A DNA stretch of 64,000 bases from Parascedosporium putredinis. Its lineage: Eukaryota; Ascomycota; Sordariomycetes; Microascales; Microascaceae. The notes under the pieces were generated by a model that ran no database searches, was not told the origin of the DNA, and saw only the letters and a program-made list of their open reading frames with translations. Positions 63,501 through 64,000 of this stretch are shown in pieces; position 1 is the first letter of the stretch, and each line of letters begins with the position of its first letter. The position numbers and the translations under genes were made by a program. The DNA is taken from positions 2,108,001 to 2,172,000 of the forward strand of contig CASHTG010000001.1 in the NCBI GenBank assembly GCA_949357655.1. Reading direction: 5' to 3'.

Positions 63501-64000
63501 ATGTGCGAATGGAGGCACCTCCCTCGCCTAGTTGACTGTAGCGAATTTGCCCCACTCAGGGTTGGTTGGTGGGAGCCCCAGAAAGTACAATGATTTGAAC
63601 CCTGGAGCTTTCCCTCCTTTCGCGCATCTCTCCTTCCCGTCACTTCACCCCCGTCCTCGCCCACTTTGTCTCTTGGCATCGACTATTTCTTCCCCGGCAG
63701 GCATCTTGATTTTGACCGAAGGGTCCACAACATCATCAAGCCAGCTCGATTGAGTGATACCCCCTCCAGCCAGCCAGCCAGCCAGCCAGCCAACATCCCG
63801 CGGAACCTCAAGTCCGGGCCTCTCCATCCACATCTTGGCATTAGTGTAGCTAATGCGGGAACCGAGGATCCATCGGTCTGCATGACGAAAGACTATAACA
63901 CCGGGAATTCCTCTCGGCCGTGGCCCTAAGACCTCTGTCAAAGGTGCACGACGTTTCCTCTTCGGCACCATCCACTCACCGGTCGACCCTTGTAGGAAGG
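60553..64000. other. 3.4-kb terminal region without a recognised gene
   Basis: No gene is supported. The first few hundred bases should hold the promoter of the CYSTM gene (A17 run at 60693-60709). A purine-rich, G-rich stretch lies at about 61145-61180. A near-palindromic cluster of GGATCCATAGATGG-like words lies at 62001-62040. A (CCAG)n repeat is at 63766-63792. A gene may begin beyond the window edge. Confidence 0.4.
63766..63792. repeat. (CCAG)n tetranucleotide microsatellite
   Basis: There are nearly seven uninterrupted CCAG units in non-coding DNA near the right end of the window. Confidence 0.9.

Overview
The window is nuclear DNA of a filamentous ascomycete (Pezizomycotina). Sordariomycetes, perhaps Hypocreales, is my best guess from the protein style, but no sequence search was possible. 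The evidence is short GT-AG introns (68-159 nt) with CTAAC-type branch points, a full-length FlbA-type RGS protein, a fungal-only DUF7053 protein and a fungal CSC1/RSN1-type channel. Fifteen protein-coding genes can be supported. No rRNA, tRNA, CRISPR array or intact transposon was recognised.

Layout. 0.7-19.1 kb holds a DJ-1/PfpI-family protein (+), mitochondrial ribosomal protein uL23m (+), an MT-A70/METTL4-like methyltransferase (-), a LEU5-type mitochondrial carrier (+), ORC4 with AT-hooks and a PHD finger (+), a DUF7053 protein (+) and the RGS protein FlbA (-). An ankyrin-repeat relic lies at 2.5-3.2 kb. From 19.1 to 38.7 kb no gene can be supported: a 19.6-kb block on the 5' side of flbA, which is the strangest large-scale feature here. 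From 38.7 to 53.8 kb follow CDC73 (-), ribokinase (-), bystin/ENP1 (-), HGH1 (+), a small DUF427 protein (+) and a DUF221 osmosensitive-channel-like protein (-). After 3.7 kb without a gene come an FAD-dependent monooxygenase (+) and a small CYSTM protein (-), then 3.4 kb without a gene to the end.

Eleven of the 15 genes are interrupted by small frameshifts, 34 events by my count. Nearly all look like one missing base in a short homopolymer, mostly C or G (for example six Cs read as five). Restoring the bases makes exon phases and total lengths consistent in every gene where the events can be placed. Since essential single-copy genes (CDC73, ENP1, ORC4) are affected, uncorrected sequencing error is much more likely than pseudogenes. 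The frameshifted genes are annotated as single genes spanning all their parts, and the events are placed in the entries.

The genes do not form an obvious pathway or cluster. They are mostly housekeeping: mitochondrial translation, CoA transport, replication origin recognition, the Paf1 complex, 40S biogenesis and eEF2 folding, with one developmental G-protein regulator. ENP1 and HGH1, both serving the translation apparatus, share a 663-bp divergent promoter. No convincing new multi-gene system was found; the best leads are the flbA upstream gap, the ORC4 domain architecture and the repeat-tailed monooxygenase.
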